Below are positions 25,891 through 34,678 of a stretch of 61,957 nt of DNA, piece after piece (within the stretch, counting starts at the first letter, position 1; each line of letters starts with the position of its first letter). The notes under the pieces are model-generated. The model was not told the DNA's origin. It searched no databases and saw only the letters and a list, made by a program, of their open reading frames with translations. A program made the translations under genes and the position numbers. This stretch comes from Streptosporangiaceae bacterium. Lineage in GTDB: Bacteria; Actinomycetota; Actinomycetes; Streptosporangiales; Streptosporangiaceae. The stretch covers positions 1 through 61,957 of the forward strand of contig JAOPYH010000205.1 of the NCBI GenBank assembly GCA_025964715.1, in the 5' to 3' direction.

Positions 25891-26625
25891 TCAGCCGCCG
25901 TGGTGGCGGGCCGCGCGAGCCGGGTGGGACAGGCCCCTCAGCAGGCCGGCCGGACCGGCCCCGGAGGATCGCGGCAGCCCGCTGACCGAGGAGCCGAGCA
26001 GGGTCACCGGCGCGACGACGTCCCCGCCAGGTCCGGCCTGAGGCGTGATGGCGCCGACCTGCCGCATCGACGCCGACTGCGTCGTCCCACCACGGCGCAC
26101 GGAGTCGCACTGCGCGACCCCGGCGTCCCGCACGGCCGCGGGAGTCCCCGGTGAGGTGTCGAGAGCCGCACCGGACACGGTCATGCCGCCGAACGGGTCA
26201 TTGACCTGCTTGCTCACCATCACCACGGCGTTCGGGTCGTGGACGGGGACGTGATAGTCGGCCGGCGGCTGGACCGGGAGCATGGACGTACTGCGGGCCA
26301 CTCCGCCGAAGCGGTCGCCCACAACCGCCCTGGCCGGGACGCTGACGGCTCCGCCGGCTGCGGAGGCGCACTTGGCGAGCAGGCCCGAGGTCGAGACCCG
26401 CAGCCCGGTGTCCTTGGACGCGCCCTTGCCCAGCCGGGTCACGGCCCGCTGCGGGTCGCCCTGCGCGTGCCGGGCCCACGCGGCCTTGCCGGCGGCGGTC
26501 TGGAGCGGATAGGCGGCCGGCTCCGTGCCGGTGAACCCCCGCATCGGTGCGGCCGTCAGCCCCACGCCGGCGGCCACCGACGCCAGGAGCGATGCACGCA
26601 GCGCAGTACGGATAGAACGATTCAT
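25891..26625 (-). CDS. secreted protein of unknown function
   Basis: The 244-residue product starts with a signal peptide (RTALRASLLASVAAGVGLTAAP, cleavage near residue 27). The mature part holds a repeated small-residue composition with two Cys (LAKCASA, VAQCDSV) that may form a disulfide, and a low-complexity Gly/Ser/Ala C-terminus. No family is recognised. ATG 26625 follows GGGGGG and gives the signal peptide; a longer frame to 26739 would bury it. It is convergent with qcrB, 12 bases from its stop. The upstream 200 bases are AT-richer than average and probably hold its promoter. Confidence 0.6.
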   Translation of the reverse strand: MNRSIRTALRASLLASVAAGVGLTAAPMRGFTGTEPAAYPLQTAAGKAAWARHAQGDPQRAVTRLGKGASKDTGLRVSTSGLLAKCASAAGGAVSVPARAVVGDRFGGVARSTSMLPVQPPADYHVPVHDPNAVVMVSKQVNDPFGGMTVSGAALDTSPGTPAAVRDAGVAQCDSVRRGGTTQSASMRQVGAITPQAGPGGDVVAPVTLLGSSVSGLPRSSGAGPAGLLRGLSHPARAARHHGG

Positions 26626-26832
26626 GTTCCCCCCCGGGATCATTTGCGGAAACCCCCGCGTGCGGCCGAAGAAATGTGATCTCGGCGTGAGTTCACATTC
26701 TCGGCCGCACCGTTGAGCGGGGACGTTAGTACACCTCACAAGGTCGTACTACGGATTCGGAAATGAATTCACCGGCGTTCAAAGATCCACCCGTCCGGAG
26801 GGTGCGACGTTCTTTAACTTCGCCGCCGGCGC

Positions 26833-27936
26833 CTACTCGGCGCCGAGGGTGATCGCCTCCTGCACTTCCTTCTGCCGGGTGGCCAGCTCGCGCTCGGCCT
26901 TCTCCTCGTCGAAGCGCTCGGCCATCTCCTCGTCCTGGCGCATCAGCGCGGTGAGGTCGGCCTTGGCGTTGTCGAGTACACCCATGTCGGCGTAGGCCGT
27001 CTGCACCTTGTCGCCCCACAGGCCGATGTCCCGTACGCACGGCACGATCCGGCTGAACAGCAGCGAGGTGTAGAGGGTGTACATGTCCGAGTTGTCGACG
27101 TACTCCATGCACTTGTCGACAGGCATGTCGAGGGTCTCGAAGATCTCCTTGCCCTTGAACCGGTCCCGCATGAGGTAGCAGCCCTCGACGACGAACTCCT
27201 CGCGCTCCGCGCGCTCCTTGTCGGTGAGCTCGGCGTAGTAGTCCTTGAGCGCCAGCCGGCCGAACGCGACGTGCCTGGCCTCGTCCTGCATGACGTAGGC
27301 CAGCAGCTGCTTGACCAGCGGGTTCGTTGACATGTCCCGGTAGAGCCCGAACGCCGCGAGGGCCAGGCCCTCGATCATCACCTGCATCCCGAGGTAGGGG
27401 AGGTCCCAGCGGCTGTCGGACAGCGACTCCGAGAGGAGCTTGGCCAGGTCCTGGTTGAGCGGGTAGAAGGTGCCGATCTTGTCATTGAGGAACTTGGCGT
27501 AGAGCTCGACGTGCCGCGCCTCGTCCATGGTCTGGGTCGCGGCGTAGAACTTGGAGTCGAGGTCGGGGACCGACTGCACGATGCGGGCCGAGACGTTCAG
27601 GGCGCCCTGCTCACCGTGCAGGAACTGGCTGAACAGCCACGAACCCTGATGGCGGCCGAACTCGTCGCGCTCGCGCTGCGACATCTTGTCCCAGATCTCG
27701 GACCCGAACAGGGGGTTGAACTGCTCCGGCAGCCCGGCCACGTTCACCGGGTCGACCTCGACGTCCCAGTCGATGCGCGTCTGGGCGTCCCACTGCTTGT
27801 CCTTGCCCTTCTGGTAGAGCGACAGCAGCCGGTCACGGCCACCGTCGTACTCCCAGGTGAAACGGGCCGCACCGGCGGCCGGAACGTCCCAGGTGCCGAG
27901 GTCCACTGGGCTGGTGTAGCGGTCGTGCATGGTCAC
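26833..27936 (-). CDS. ferritin-like di-iron protein (R2/AurF-like)
   Basis: The 367-residue helical protein carries the two E-x6-Y/E and E-x2-H pairs of carboxylate-bridged di-iron enzymes: Glu in HGEQGAL, DEARHVE, IEGLALAAF and QDEARHVAFG. Such proteins are ribonucleotide reductase R2-like, AurF-like N-oxygenases or storage ferritin-like proteins. The spacing does not single out one. No R1 subunit (nrdE/nrdJ) or ferredoxin gene is adjacent, which argues against a ribonucleotide reductase. GTG 27936 has AGGGAGG at ideal distance; ATG 27930 is two codons inside. The promoter lies in the 220 bases shared with the divergent ABC pseudogene. Confidence 0.78.
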   Translation of the reverse strand: MTMHDRYTSPVDLGTWDVPAAGAARFTWEYDGGRDRLLSLYQKGKDKQWDAQTRIDWDVEVDPVNVAGLPEQFNPLFGSEIWDKMSQRERDEFGRHQGSWLFSQFLHGEQGALNVSARIVQSVPDLDSKFYAATQTMDEARHVELYAKFLNDKIGTFYPLNQDLAKLLSESLSDSRWDLPYLGMQVMIEGLALAAFGLYRDMSTNPLVKQLLAYVMQDEARHVAFGRLALKDYYAELTDKERAEREEFVVEGCYLMRDRFKGKEIFETLDMPVDKCMEYVDNSDMYTLYTSLLFSRIVPCVRDIGLWGDKVQTAYADMGVLDNAKADLTALMRQDEEMAERFDEEKAERELATRQKEVQEAITLGAE

Positions 27937-28157
27937 GGGCAAGCCTCCCTCGCGGTCAGGTCGCAGCGGACGCCTGACATCACAGGCAACGACCTGCTTT
28001 ACATCTGTTGGTATCACGTAAAGCCAGCGAGGACCATAGGTGAACACTTACTTCCAGACCGCGCCAAATGACCGGCGACAACCCATGACAAAAGTCATCA
28101 TCAAGGCACGACACCGCACACTAACGCCCTGACCTCGGCATTCTTAGGGTTCACTTC

Positions 28158-28705
28158 ATGAACGCCATCAGCCTGTCCCAGGTCTCCAAGAGCTTCGGGC
28201 CCGTACAAGCCGTACGCGGGCTGGACCTCACCATCGCCGCCGGGCAGGCGGTCGCGCGCGGCTCGTCGGCGCCATGCTGCAGGGCGGCGCGCTCGCCGAC
28301 GGCCTGACCGTCCTCGAGGTGATCCGGCTGGTCCGCGGGCTCTATCCCGACCCCATGCCGCTCGACGAGGTGCTGTCCGTGGCGGGTCTCACCGGGATGG
28401 CCGGCCGACGCGCCGACCGGCTCTCCGGCGGCCAGACCCAGCGGGTGCGCTTCGCGGTCGCGATCGCGGGGGCACCGCGGCTGCTCGTCCTCGACGAACC
28501 CACGGCGGCCATGGACGTCGAGGCCCGCCGGGCCTTCGCCTTCACGCTCGGCGAACAGTCCGCGACCGGGCTGGACCGGCTGGCCGGGGTCACCGCCGTG
28601 GAGATTCGCGGCGCCGACGTCCTGCTCCGGACCACCGACACCGACGCCACCGTGCGCAACCGGATGGAGGCGCCCCGCTCCGCCGAGACGCAGGGCTGGC
28701 TGTGA
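28158..28705 (+). pseudogene. decayed ABC transporter ATP-binding protein (Walker A deleted)
   Basis: The start (MNAISLSQVSKSFGPVQAVRG) is that of a drug/lipid-type ABC ATPase, but right after AAGQAV the reading frame breaks: the segment that should hold the Walker A P-loop is missing and the next part is in another frame from about 28262. That second part keeps the helical region, signature motif LSGGQTQR and Walker B LLVLDEPTAAMD. After the D-loop the H-loop region is missing too, and the frame jumps directly to a C-terminal tail (GVTAVEIRGADVLLRTTDTD). At least two deletions therefore inactivated it. No permease gene remains next to it, so the whole exporter was probably lost. Confidence 0.75.
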
Positions 28706-28758
28706 CCGTCCCCAGAGTCCCCCGGCAGGCTCGTCGGCAAGCCCACGGGGACCTCGGG

Positions 28759-29337
28759 TCAGCGGGCCTGCAGCGCGTCCAGCGCGATCGCCTGGGCGAT
28801 GACGAGCCGGCGGTCGAGGCGGGGGTCCTGGATCTCGATGAGGTAGCGGTCGCGCAGGCCCCACTTCTTGTCGACCGAGAACACCACCTGCTCACCGGCC
28901 CTGAAGTCGAAGTGGTAGGGCAGCCAGGACAGCGAGTCGACGAAGCGGCGCAGGAGCGACACCACCTGGCTGCGCTCCTGCCCGGTCGTGACACCGAGGC
29001 CCGGCTGCTCCAGGTGCCAGGTCGACCGCAGCAGCGACTGCCTGAAGTCCTTGCGGAAGTTGCCGATCGGGACGCCGTCGTGGTCGGTGATGTCGTAGGT
29101 CCCGCCGAGGTCCATCACCTGGCGGGCCTTGAAGCCGAGGAACGGATGCTGCTTGCTGTCGTCGGTGTAGATCGTCACCTGCTCTTTGAACGCGAGCCGC
29201 TTTTGCTGCGCGAAGGCGACCATCTCACCCTCGGAGCCGTCGGGCGCCACGGTGTGCACCTCATACTGGTTCACCGCCAGCCGGACACGCTGGCGAACCT
29301 GAAGCCGCTGTTGTGCTTGGAGCTTGTTGAAGTCCAC
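28759..29337 (-). CDS. LURP-one-related / phospholipid scramblase-like protein
   Basis: The 192-residue protein has the Tubby-like fold typical of the LURP-one family: YEVHTVAPDGSEGEMVAFAQQKRLAFKEQVTIY at the start, FLGFKARQ, VPIGNFRKDFRQSLLRSTWHL and a C-terminal RDRYLIEIQDPRLDRRLVIAQAIALD. The family (YxjI, scramblase relatives) is probably lipid-associated; no enzyme role is known. GTG 29337 is the likely start, without a strong ribosome site. Its first 77 bases overlap the end of the TetR-family gene upstream, so it may be translationally coupled to it. No signal peptide is seen. Confidence 0.82.
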   Translation of the reverse strand: MDFNKLQAQQRLQVRQRVRLAVNQYEVHTVAPDGSEGEMVAFAQQKRLAFKEQVTIYTDDSKQHPFLGFKARQVMDLGGTYDITDHDGVPIGNFRKDFRQSLLRSTWHLEQPGLGVTTGQERSQVVSLLRRFVDSLSWLPYHFDFRAGEQVVFSVDKKWGLRDRYLIEIQDPRLDRRLVIAQAIALDALQAR

Positions 29338-30052
29338 GAAGCGTCACCCGTCTTGTTGCTGTCTCACGAGGATCTGGGAGTCTGCCATAAGACCCCGCAG
29401 GCCGCGGGTTAGTTCCCGTGGCTCCGGAAATGTCGATATGAGTCGCGAGATAGCCGCTGATCAGCCGGTCCGCTTCGGCGACGACCTCCGGATCCCCGTC
29501 CGGATCGGTGCGGAACGCGAGCTTGAGGATCGCGTCTCCCGCCTCCACGGCGATGGCGAACGCGCGGGCGAGCTGGGGGGAGTCGGTGACGCCGAAGACG
29601 TTGACGGCCAGAGTCCGCAGGCGGCCGGCCACCACGGAGTTGTTGTCCGCCGAGGCGTCCAGCAGGTTGACGTCGGCCACGTCGCCGAAGCCCATCACCC
29701 GGAAGCCGGGCACGGTCCGGTGCATGTCCACGAAGATCTCGATGACGGCGCCGACCGTGTCGGTCCAGTGCGCGAACCCGCCCTGCTCGATGCGGCGGGA
29801 GACCCGCTCGCCGAAGCGCTCCAGGTTGCGCAGTGCCAGCGCCTGCGCGACCGCCCGCTTGTCCGGGAAGAACTGGTAGAGCGACCCGATCGCCACCCCG
29901 GCCCGCTGCGCGATGCGGGTCGTCGACAGCCCCTCGTACCCCTCATCGTCCAGGATCTCAGCACAGGCGTCGAGCATGAGCTGCACGCGTTCGGCACTGC
30001 GGCGCTGCGCCGGACGGCGGCGGAGAGGGGTCCTCGCCTCGGTCACAGCCAC
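29261..30052 (-). CDS. TetR family regulator with C-terminal extension
   Basis: The N-terminal domain is a TetR helix-turn-helix: ERVQLMLDACAEIL, STTRIAQRAGVAIGSLYQFFPDKRAV. The C-terminal ligand-binding region resembles other TetR proteins up to about residue 200 (GYLATHIDIS). The frame then runs on for about 55 residues without conserved features and ends inside the LURP-one gene. GTG 30052 (or 30046) has GGAGGA upstream. The normal stop may have been lost, or the tail is simply non-homologous. It may control itself and the overlapping LURP-one gene; no operator palindrome was found. Confidence 0.8.
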   Translation of the reverse strand: MAVTEARTPLRRRPAQRRSAERVQLMLDACAEILDDEGYEGLSTTRIAQRAGVAIGSLYQFFPDKRAVAQALALRNLERFGERVSRRIEQGGFAHWTDTVGAVIEIFVDMHRTVPGFRVMGFGDVADVNLLDASADNNSVVAGRLRTLAVNVFGVTDSPQLARAFAIAVEAGDAILKLAFRTDPDGDPEVVAEADRLISGYLATHIDISGATGTNPRPAGSYGRLPDPRETATRRVTLRGLQQAPSTTAASGSPACPAGGEPV

Positions 30053-30111
30053 ATCATCTCCTCCGCACCGGTACGGGCACGACCCTCGATGCGCAGCTTT
30101 TTCACATTGCG

Positions 30112-31200
30112 TCAGGCGGGCGTGGCGCTGAGGCCGGTGCAGGCGCGCAGGCCGTTCCAGCGCCGGGACTCCGCGACCGCGGCCGATCCGGTGAGCAGCC
30201 GGGGCAGCCCGCCGGAGATCCGGGCCGGCTTCCACACGGCCTTGGTGACCCTGCGGCCCTGCAGCCTGAGCAGCAGCACGCCGGTGTTGGCCGTCTGGCC
30301 GTGGGCCGTGGAGAAGACGAAGTTGCCCATCCCGTAGTCGACGTAGCGACCCCGCAGATATCCGCCGCCGAGGGGGATGTGGGCGTGGCCGCCGACGACG
30401 ATGTCCGCGCCCGCGTCGATCAGCTGCTTGGCGAGCTCCTGCTGGCGCGGCAGCGGGCAGGCCTTCAGTTCCTGGCCCCAGTGCAGGTGCACGATTACGG
30501 CGTCCGAGCCCTGACGGGCCTCCCGGACGGCGGCGACCATGCGGGTCAGGTCCTTGGCCGACGCCAGCCCGCCCTTCGCGTCTGTCGCGGTCCACGCCGA
30601 TATCAGATGGTCGTCGAGGACCTGGGTGGCGCCGATGATGGCGAGCCGGTTGCCCTTGACCGTGACCCGATAGGGTTTGTAGGCCTCGTCGGCGTTCCGG
30701 CCGATGCCCACGGTCGGGAACCCGGTCCGCTTGATCGCCCTCAGCGAATCGCTGAGGCCCCCCTCCATGTAGTCCATGCCGTGGTTGTTGGCCATGGATG
30801 TGGCGTCCACGCCGGCGTCCCGCAACGCCGTGAAGGCGGTGGCCGGGGCCCTGAACGTGAAATCCTTGGCGGGCGCGGGGGTGCCCCCCGTGGTGATGGC
30901 CGTCTCGAGGTTCACCATGCTGAAGTCGGCGCGGCGCAGCGTGCTCGCGATGGGTCCCAGCGCGGTGGCCGGGTTGGCCAGCCTGGACCTCAGCGTTCCC
31001 TCGAAGTGGGTGTCGCCGCCGAACGCCAGGATGATCGGCTGCTTCGCGGGGGGGCGGCGCTTCGCCGGGCCGGCGGGCGATCCGGACGTGGAGGGCACGG
31101 TGCCGCCCCGCGCGGACTTCTCACCGCCACTGCCGCACGACGTCGCGACGAGCGCGGCTCCGGCCAGAGCCGAGGCCAACACCATCTTGGAACGCACCAT
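30112..31200 (-). CDS. CapA family lipoprotein (metallophosphatase fold)
   Basis: The 362-residue protein has a lipoprotein signal (LAGAALVATSCGSG; lipid-modified Cys near residue 22). The rest follows the CapA/PgsA family: GGDTHFEG, NLETAIT, SMANNHGMDY, VIVHLHWGQE and GGHAHIPLG, and GNFVFS near the end, a set of metal-binding motifs of the calcineurin-like fold. Members are named after capsule/poly-gamma-glutamate synthesis, but most actinomycete copies act on unknown envelope substrates. GGGAGG lies immediately before ATG 31200, so the GTG at 31197 or ATG 31185 might be the true start. It is monocistronic, with the aminotransferase gene 58 bases upstream. Confidence 0.83.
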   Translation of the reverse strand: MVRSKMVLASALAGAALVATSCGSGGEKSARGGTVPSTSGSPAGPAKRRPPAKQPIILAFGGDTHFEGTLRSRLANPATALGPIASTLRRADFSMVNLETAITTGGTPAPAKDFTFRAPATAFTALRDAGVDATSMANNHGMDYMEGGLSDSLRAIKRTGFPTVGIGRNADEAYKPYRVTVKGNRLAIIGATQVLDDHLISAWTATDAKGGLASAKDLTRMVAAVREARQGSDAVIVHLHWGQELKACPLPRQQELAKQLIDAGADIVVGGHAHIPLGGGYLRGRYVDYGMGNFVFSTAHGQTANTGVLLLRLQGRRVTKAVWKPARISGGLPRLLTGSAAVAESRRWNGLRACTGLSATPA

Positions 31201-31258
31201 GCCTCCCAGGGGGTTTGAGTCGCCCCAGGATCCCATGCCACCTGGCCGGGACGCGGCG

Positions 31259-32461
31259 CTACAGAAGAGAGGCCAGCGTGCTCAGGGTGTGGTCCAGCTC
31301 GGCGCCGGTGTTGTAGTAGTGGACCGAGGCCCGGACGCGCCGTGGCGGCCGGTGACCGGAGTCGTATCGATAGCTCTGCTCGGCGACCCGTACGTTGATG
31401 TGCCGCTCCGCCAGCAGCCCCGCGATCTCAGCGGCCCCGAGGCGGTCGTGGGTGAAGGTCACGATTGCGCTCTTGCGCACGCCGCGATCGTGCACCCTGA
31501 TGCCGGGCAGCTCGGCGAGTCCGCCGCGCAGCCGGTCCGCGAGCGCGATCACCCGTTCCTCGATCGCCTCGAGGCCGACGTCCATGGCATAGGTGGCAGC
31601 CCGTGCCTGACCGAGCTGACCGGCCACGAACCGTTCGCCGGTCTCGAACCGGCGGGCGCCCGGCCGCAGCTCGTAGGAGTCCGGTCCCGTCCACTCCGCC
31701 GAGCGCAGGTCCACGAAGAGTGGTTCGAGCCGGTCGAGCACGTCCCGGCGGACGTACAGGAAGCCGGTGCCGCGAGGCCCCCGCAGGAACTTGCGTCCGG
31801 TGGCCGAAAGCAGGTCGCACCCGATCTCGGCCACGTCGACGCAGAGCTGGCCGACCGACTGGCAGGCGTCGACGAGGTAGAGGACGCCCGCCGCCCGGGT
31901 GAGCTTGCCGACCTCGGCGACCGGGTTGATGAGGCCGTCGTGCGTCGGCACGTGGTTCATGGTGACCAGCCGTACGCCGCCCTCGCCCAGCATCCGCTCG
32001 AGCGCGGCCGGCGAGACCTGCCCGTGCTCGTCGTCGGGAATGACCTCGACCCGCACCCCGTGCCGGGCCGACACCTGGGCATAGGCCATGCCGTTGCTGC
32101 CGTACTCGCTGGTCGTGGTGAGGATCCGGTCACCGGCCCGGAACGGGATGGCGTGGAAGGCCATGTCCCAGCCGCGGGTCGCGTTGTCCACATAGGCGAT
32201 CTCGTCCGGATGCGCTCCGACGAGCCGCGCCATCACGTCGTAGTAGTCCGACAGCCGGTCGGCCACCGCGTCCGCGGCCTCATAGCCGCCGATGCGCGCC
32301 TCCAGCTCCAGATGACGCAGCACGGTGTCGTGCACCGGCGCAGGCTGCAGCGCGGCACCGGCATTGTTGAGATGGACGACGTCCGCACATCCCGGCGTCT
32401 CCGCCCTGACCCGCTCGATGTCCACGGCCTGGATCCCTTCGATGCGACTCGTGATCGTCAT
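31259..32461 (-). CDS. class V aminotransferase (SufS/EgtE-like PLP enzyme)
   Basis: The 400-residue enzyme shows the class V fold: HLNNAGAALQP substrate loop, DNATRGWDMAF, TTTSEYGSN, NHVPTHDGLINPV, LVDACQSVGQL (PLP-ring Asp), and the SATGRKFLRGPRGTGFLYV segment with the Schiff-base Lys. The family includes cysteine desulfurases, isopenicillin-N epimerases, kynureninases and the ergothioneine lyase EgtE. The reactive Cys of desulfurases is not seen in the usual loop, so a lyase or epimerase role is more likely. The start is uncertain; ATG 32461 gives the usual family length and 32506 is an alternative. No cofactor-related genes are adjacent. Downstream lies capA, 58 bases away. Confidence 0.8.
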   Translation of the reverse strand: MTITSRIEGIQAVDIERVRAETPGCADVVHLNNAGAALQPAPVHDTVLRHLELEARIGGYEAADAVADRLSDYYDVMARLVGAHPDEIAYVDNATRGWDMAFHAIPFRAGDRILTTTSEYGSNGMAYAQVSARHGVRVEVIPDDEHGQVSPAALERMLGEGGVRLVTMNHVPTHDGLINPVAEVGKLTRAAGVLYLVDACQSVGQLCVDVAEIGCDLLSATGRKFLRGPRGTGFLYVRRDVLDRLEPLFVDLRSAEWTGPDSYELRPGARRFETGERFVAGQLGQARAATYAMDVGLEAIEERVIALADRLRGGLAELPGIRVHDRGVRKSAIVTFTHDRLGAAEIAGLLAERHINVRVAEQSYRYDSGHRPPRRVRASVHYYNTGAELDHTLSTLASLL

Positions 32462-32507
32462 GTTCGCATGGGCCGTACGGCTCACCCGAGCGTGCCCGAA
32501 CAGCAAA

Positions 32508-32537
32508 AGGGTGGCCGGCCTCGCGGCCGGCCACCCT
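32508..32537 (-). terminator. intrinsic terminator after the catalase gene
   Basis: A perfect 13-bp stem (AGGGTGGCCGGCC / GGCCGGCCACCCT) with a 4-base loop, followed on the minus strand by CTTTTG. It ends the fur-catalase transcript and is one of the few here with a T-run. Confidence 0.85.
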
Positions 32538-32583
32538 CTGTGCGGCTGTGTCAGCCGGTCACGTCGTCACGTGACCGTCGACG

Positions 32584-34059
32584 TCACTTGCCGGGGACGT
32601 CTCCGCCGGGGCCCTCATCCGTGAGGCCCTTGGCGACGCGGTCGCCGAGGTCGGCGTGGATGTTCCGCCAGTACTCCACCACGCGGGTCCGCATCTCCGA
32701 GGTGACCTCGGAGGCCGAGGCGTGCGCGACGATGTTGGTGACCATGTTCTCCCGGTCGGTGTCGCCCAGCACCTTCTCCCACAGGGCGCGGGGCTGGCTG
32801 TAGTCATCGTCCTCGGCGTGCAGGTTGTAGGCGCTGCGGACGATCTCACCGGCGAGCTGGTAGCTCTCGCCCTTCCACAGGTCCGGGTCCGCCGCCGCGC
32901 CGCCCATGGAGTTCGGTGCGTACACCGGGTCACCGGGGTTGTCGTAGCGCATGGCGCCGTCGCGGTTGTAGGAGTGCACCGGCGACTTCGGCCGGTTGAC
33001 CGGCAGCTGGTTGTAGTTCGCGCCGATCCGGTACCGGTGGGTGTCCGGGTAGGAGAACAGCCGGCCCTGCAGCATCTTGTCCGGCGAGGCGGCGATGCCC
33101 GGGACCATGTTGGACGGCTCGAAGGCGGACTGCTCGATCTCGGCGAAGTAGTTCTCGGGGTTCCGGTTCAGCGTGAACTTACCGATGGTGATCATCGGGT
33201 AGTCGCCGTGCGGCCACACCTTGGTGAGGTCGAACGGGTTGAACCGGTAGTCCGCGGCCTCCGCGAACGGCATGACCTGGACCTGCACGGTCCAGGAGGG
33301 GAAGTCGCCGCTCTTGATCGCGTTGTGCAGGTCGCGGATGTGGTGGTCCGGGTCCTCGGACGCCATCGCCGCGGCCTCGGCGTTGGTGTAGTTCTTGATG
33401 CCCTGGTCGGTCTTGAAGTGGTACTTCACCCAGAACTTCTCGCCCGCGGCGTTGTACCACATGAAGGTGTGGGAGCCGAAGCCGTCCATGTGCCGCCAGT
33501 TCAGCGGAGTCCCCCGGTCGGTCATCAGGAAGCTGACCTGGTGGGCGGACTCGGGCGACAGCGACCAGAAGTCCCACTGCATGTTGTTGTCGCGCAAGTG
33601 GTTGTCGGCGCGGCGCTTCTGCGAGTGGATGAAGTCCTGGAACTTCTGCGGGTCGCGGATGAAGAAGATCGGCGTGTTGTTGCCGACGATGTCGTAGTTG
33701 CCCTCGTCGGTGTAGAACTTCAGCGCGAAGCCACGCGGGTCACGGGCGGTGTCGGCGCTGCCGAGCTCCCCTGCGACGGTGGACATGCGCAGGAGCAGGT
33801 CGGTCTGCTCGCCCCGCTGGAACAGGCCCGCCTTGGTGAACTGGCTGACGTCCTCGGTGATCTCGAGGACGCCGTAGGCGCCACCACCCTTGGCGTGCAC
33901 GACGCGCTCGGGCACGCGCTCGCGGTTGAACTGCGCCATCTTCTGGATGACGTAGTGGTCCTGCATCAGCAGCGGGCCGTTCGGCCCGACGGACTGGGAG
34001 AACTCGTCGCTCGGCGCGGCGATACCGGCGTCGGTCGTGGATACGGGGCGTTCGGTCAT
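32584..34059 (-). CDS. katA: haem catalase, monofunctional (clade 3-like)
   Basis: The 491-residue protein is a typical small-subunit catalase. The distal active site is around RVVHAKGGGAYG (His) with GNNTPIFFIRD (Asn), and the proximal Tyr is in RLFSYPDTHRYRIG. Peroxide is dismuted to water and oxygen in the cytoplasm. The length fits clade 3. ATG 34059 follows AAAAGGAGA with good spacing. The Fur-family gene ends 29 bases upstream on the same strand, so they form one operon under the promoter near 34600, and the terminator at 32508 closes it. The symbol is by family; katA naming varies between genera. Confidence 0.93.
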   Translation of the reverse strand: MTERPVSTTDAGIAAPSDEFSQSVGPNGPLLMQDHYVIQKMAQFNRERVPERVVHAKGGGAYGVLEITEDVSQFTKAGLFQRGEQTDLLLRMSTVAGELGSADTARDPRGFALKFYTDEGNYDIVGNNTPIFFIRDPQKFQDFIHSQKRRADNHLRDNNMQWDFWSLSPESAHQVSFLMTDRGTPLNWRHMDGFGSHTFMWYNAAGEKFWVKYHFKTDQGIKNYTNAEAAAMASEDPDHHIRDLHNAIKSGDFPSWTVQVQVMPFAEAADYRFNPFDLTKVWPHGDYPMITIGKFTLNRNPENYFAEIEQSAFEPSNMVPGIAASPDKMLQGRLFSYPDTHRYRIGANYNQLPVNRPKSPVHSYNRDGAMRYDNPGDPVYAPNSMGGAAADPDLWKGESYQLAGEIVRSAYNLHAEDDDYSQPRALWEKVLGDTDRENMVTNIVAHASASEVTSEMRTRVVEYWRNIHADLGDRVAKGLTDEGPGGDVPGK

Positions 34060-34088
34060 GGTGTGCGGCCTCTCCTTTTGCGCATTGG

Positions 34089-34592
34089 TTACCGCTCTGG
34101 CGGCGCCGAGGGGAGCTCAGTGCGGGCTGCCTCCCCAGACGGCGCGGACCCGCGGGTGGTCCCTTGACAATCCGGGCAAATACCCCAATAGGTGACATCA
34201 GCCTGGTCGACCTGATAGCCGGCGTTGCTCACCGGCTCCAGGCAGGGCGCCTGCCCAACGGCACAGTCGACGTCTGTGATCTTTCCGCAGCGGCGGCACA
34301 CCAGGTGATGGTGGTTGTCGCCGACGCGTCCCTCGTATCGGGCCGGGCTGCCCGCCGGTTCTATCCGTTGCAGCAGGCCCGCCGCCGAGAGAGCGCGCAA
34401 GGCCTCGTAGACGGCCTGGGTGGAGACGTGACCCACCCGGTCGCGCACTCCGGCGGCGATGGCCTCGACCCCGAGGTGGTCGCCCGTTCGCACGGTCTCG
34501 ATGATCGCGAGCCGGGCGGCGGTGACCCGAAGACCCACACCGCGCAGCTCTTCGGCCGCGTGGGGCGTCGCCGCTCCCGGGTTCCTGGTCAC
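34089..34592 (-). CDS. Fur-family peroxide regulator (CatR/FurA-like)
   Basis: The 167-residue protein has the Fur winged helix (LRVTAARLAIIETV, STQAVYEALRALSAAGLLQRI) and the HHHLVCRRCGKITDVDC metal region, with a second CPDC pair near residue 140 for structural zinc. Its position directly before catalase matches CatR/FurA/PerR-type repressors that sense peroxide by metal-catalysed oxidation. GTG 34592 is the start. A promoter with TTGACT-18 bp-TAGGTT places the transcript start on or next to the GTG, so the mRNA is probably leaderless. The C-terminal 25 residues after CPDC are low complexity. Confidence 0.88.
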   Translation of the reverse strand: MTRNPGAATPHAAEELRGVGLRVTAARLAIIETVRTGDHLGVEAIAAGVRDRVGHVSTQAVYEALRALSAAGLLQRIEPAGSPARYEGRVGDNHHHLVCRRCGKITDVDCAVGQAPCLEPVSNAGYQVDQADVTYWGICPDCQGTTRGSAPSGEAARTELPSAPPER

Positions 34593-34598
34593 CCCGTC

Positions 34599-34628
34599 AA
34601 CCTACTCGCCTAAACACGAACGAGTCAA
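34599..34628 (-). promoter_or_regulatory. promoter of the fur-catalase operon (leaderless)
   Basis: On the minus strand, TTGACT (34628-34623), an 18-base spacer, and TAGGTT (34604-34599) fit the housekeeping sigma consensus. The -10 box ends six bases before the GTG of fur, matching the TANNNT-N6 layout of leaderless actinobacterial mRNAs. Confidence 0.65.
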
Positions 34629-34678
34629 GAAAACGAGACCTCCGCCTTAATTCAAGAACAGGTAAACATCCCGGCACA

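Noticed and set aside
32656..34167. Plus-strand frame opposite catalase
   Set aside because: Val/His-rich shadow of the catalase gene, which is certain.
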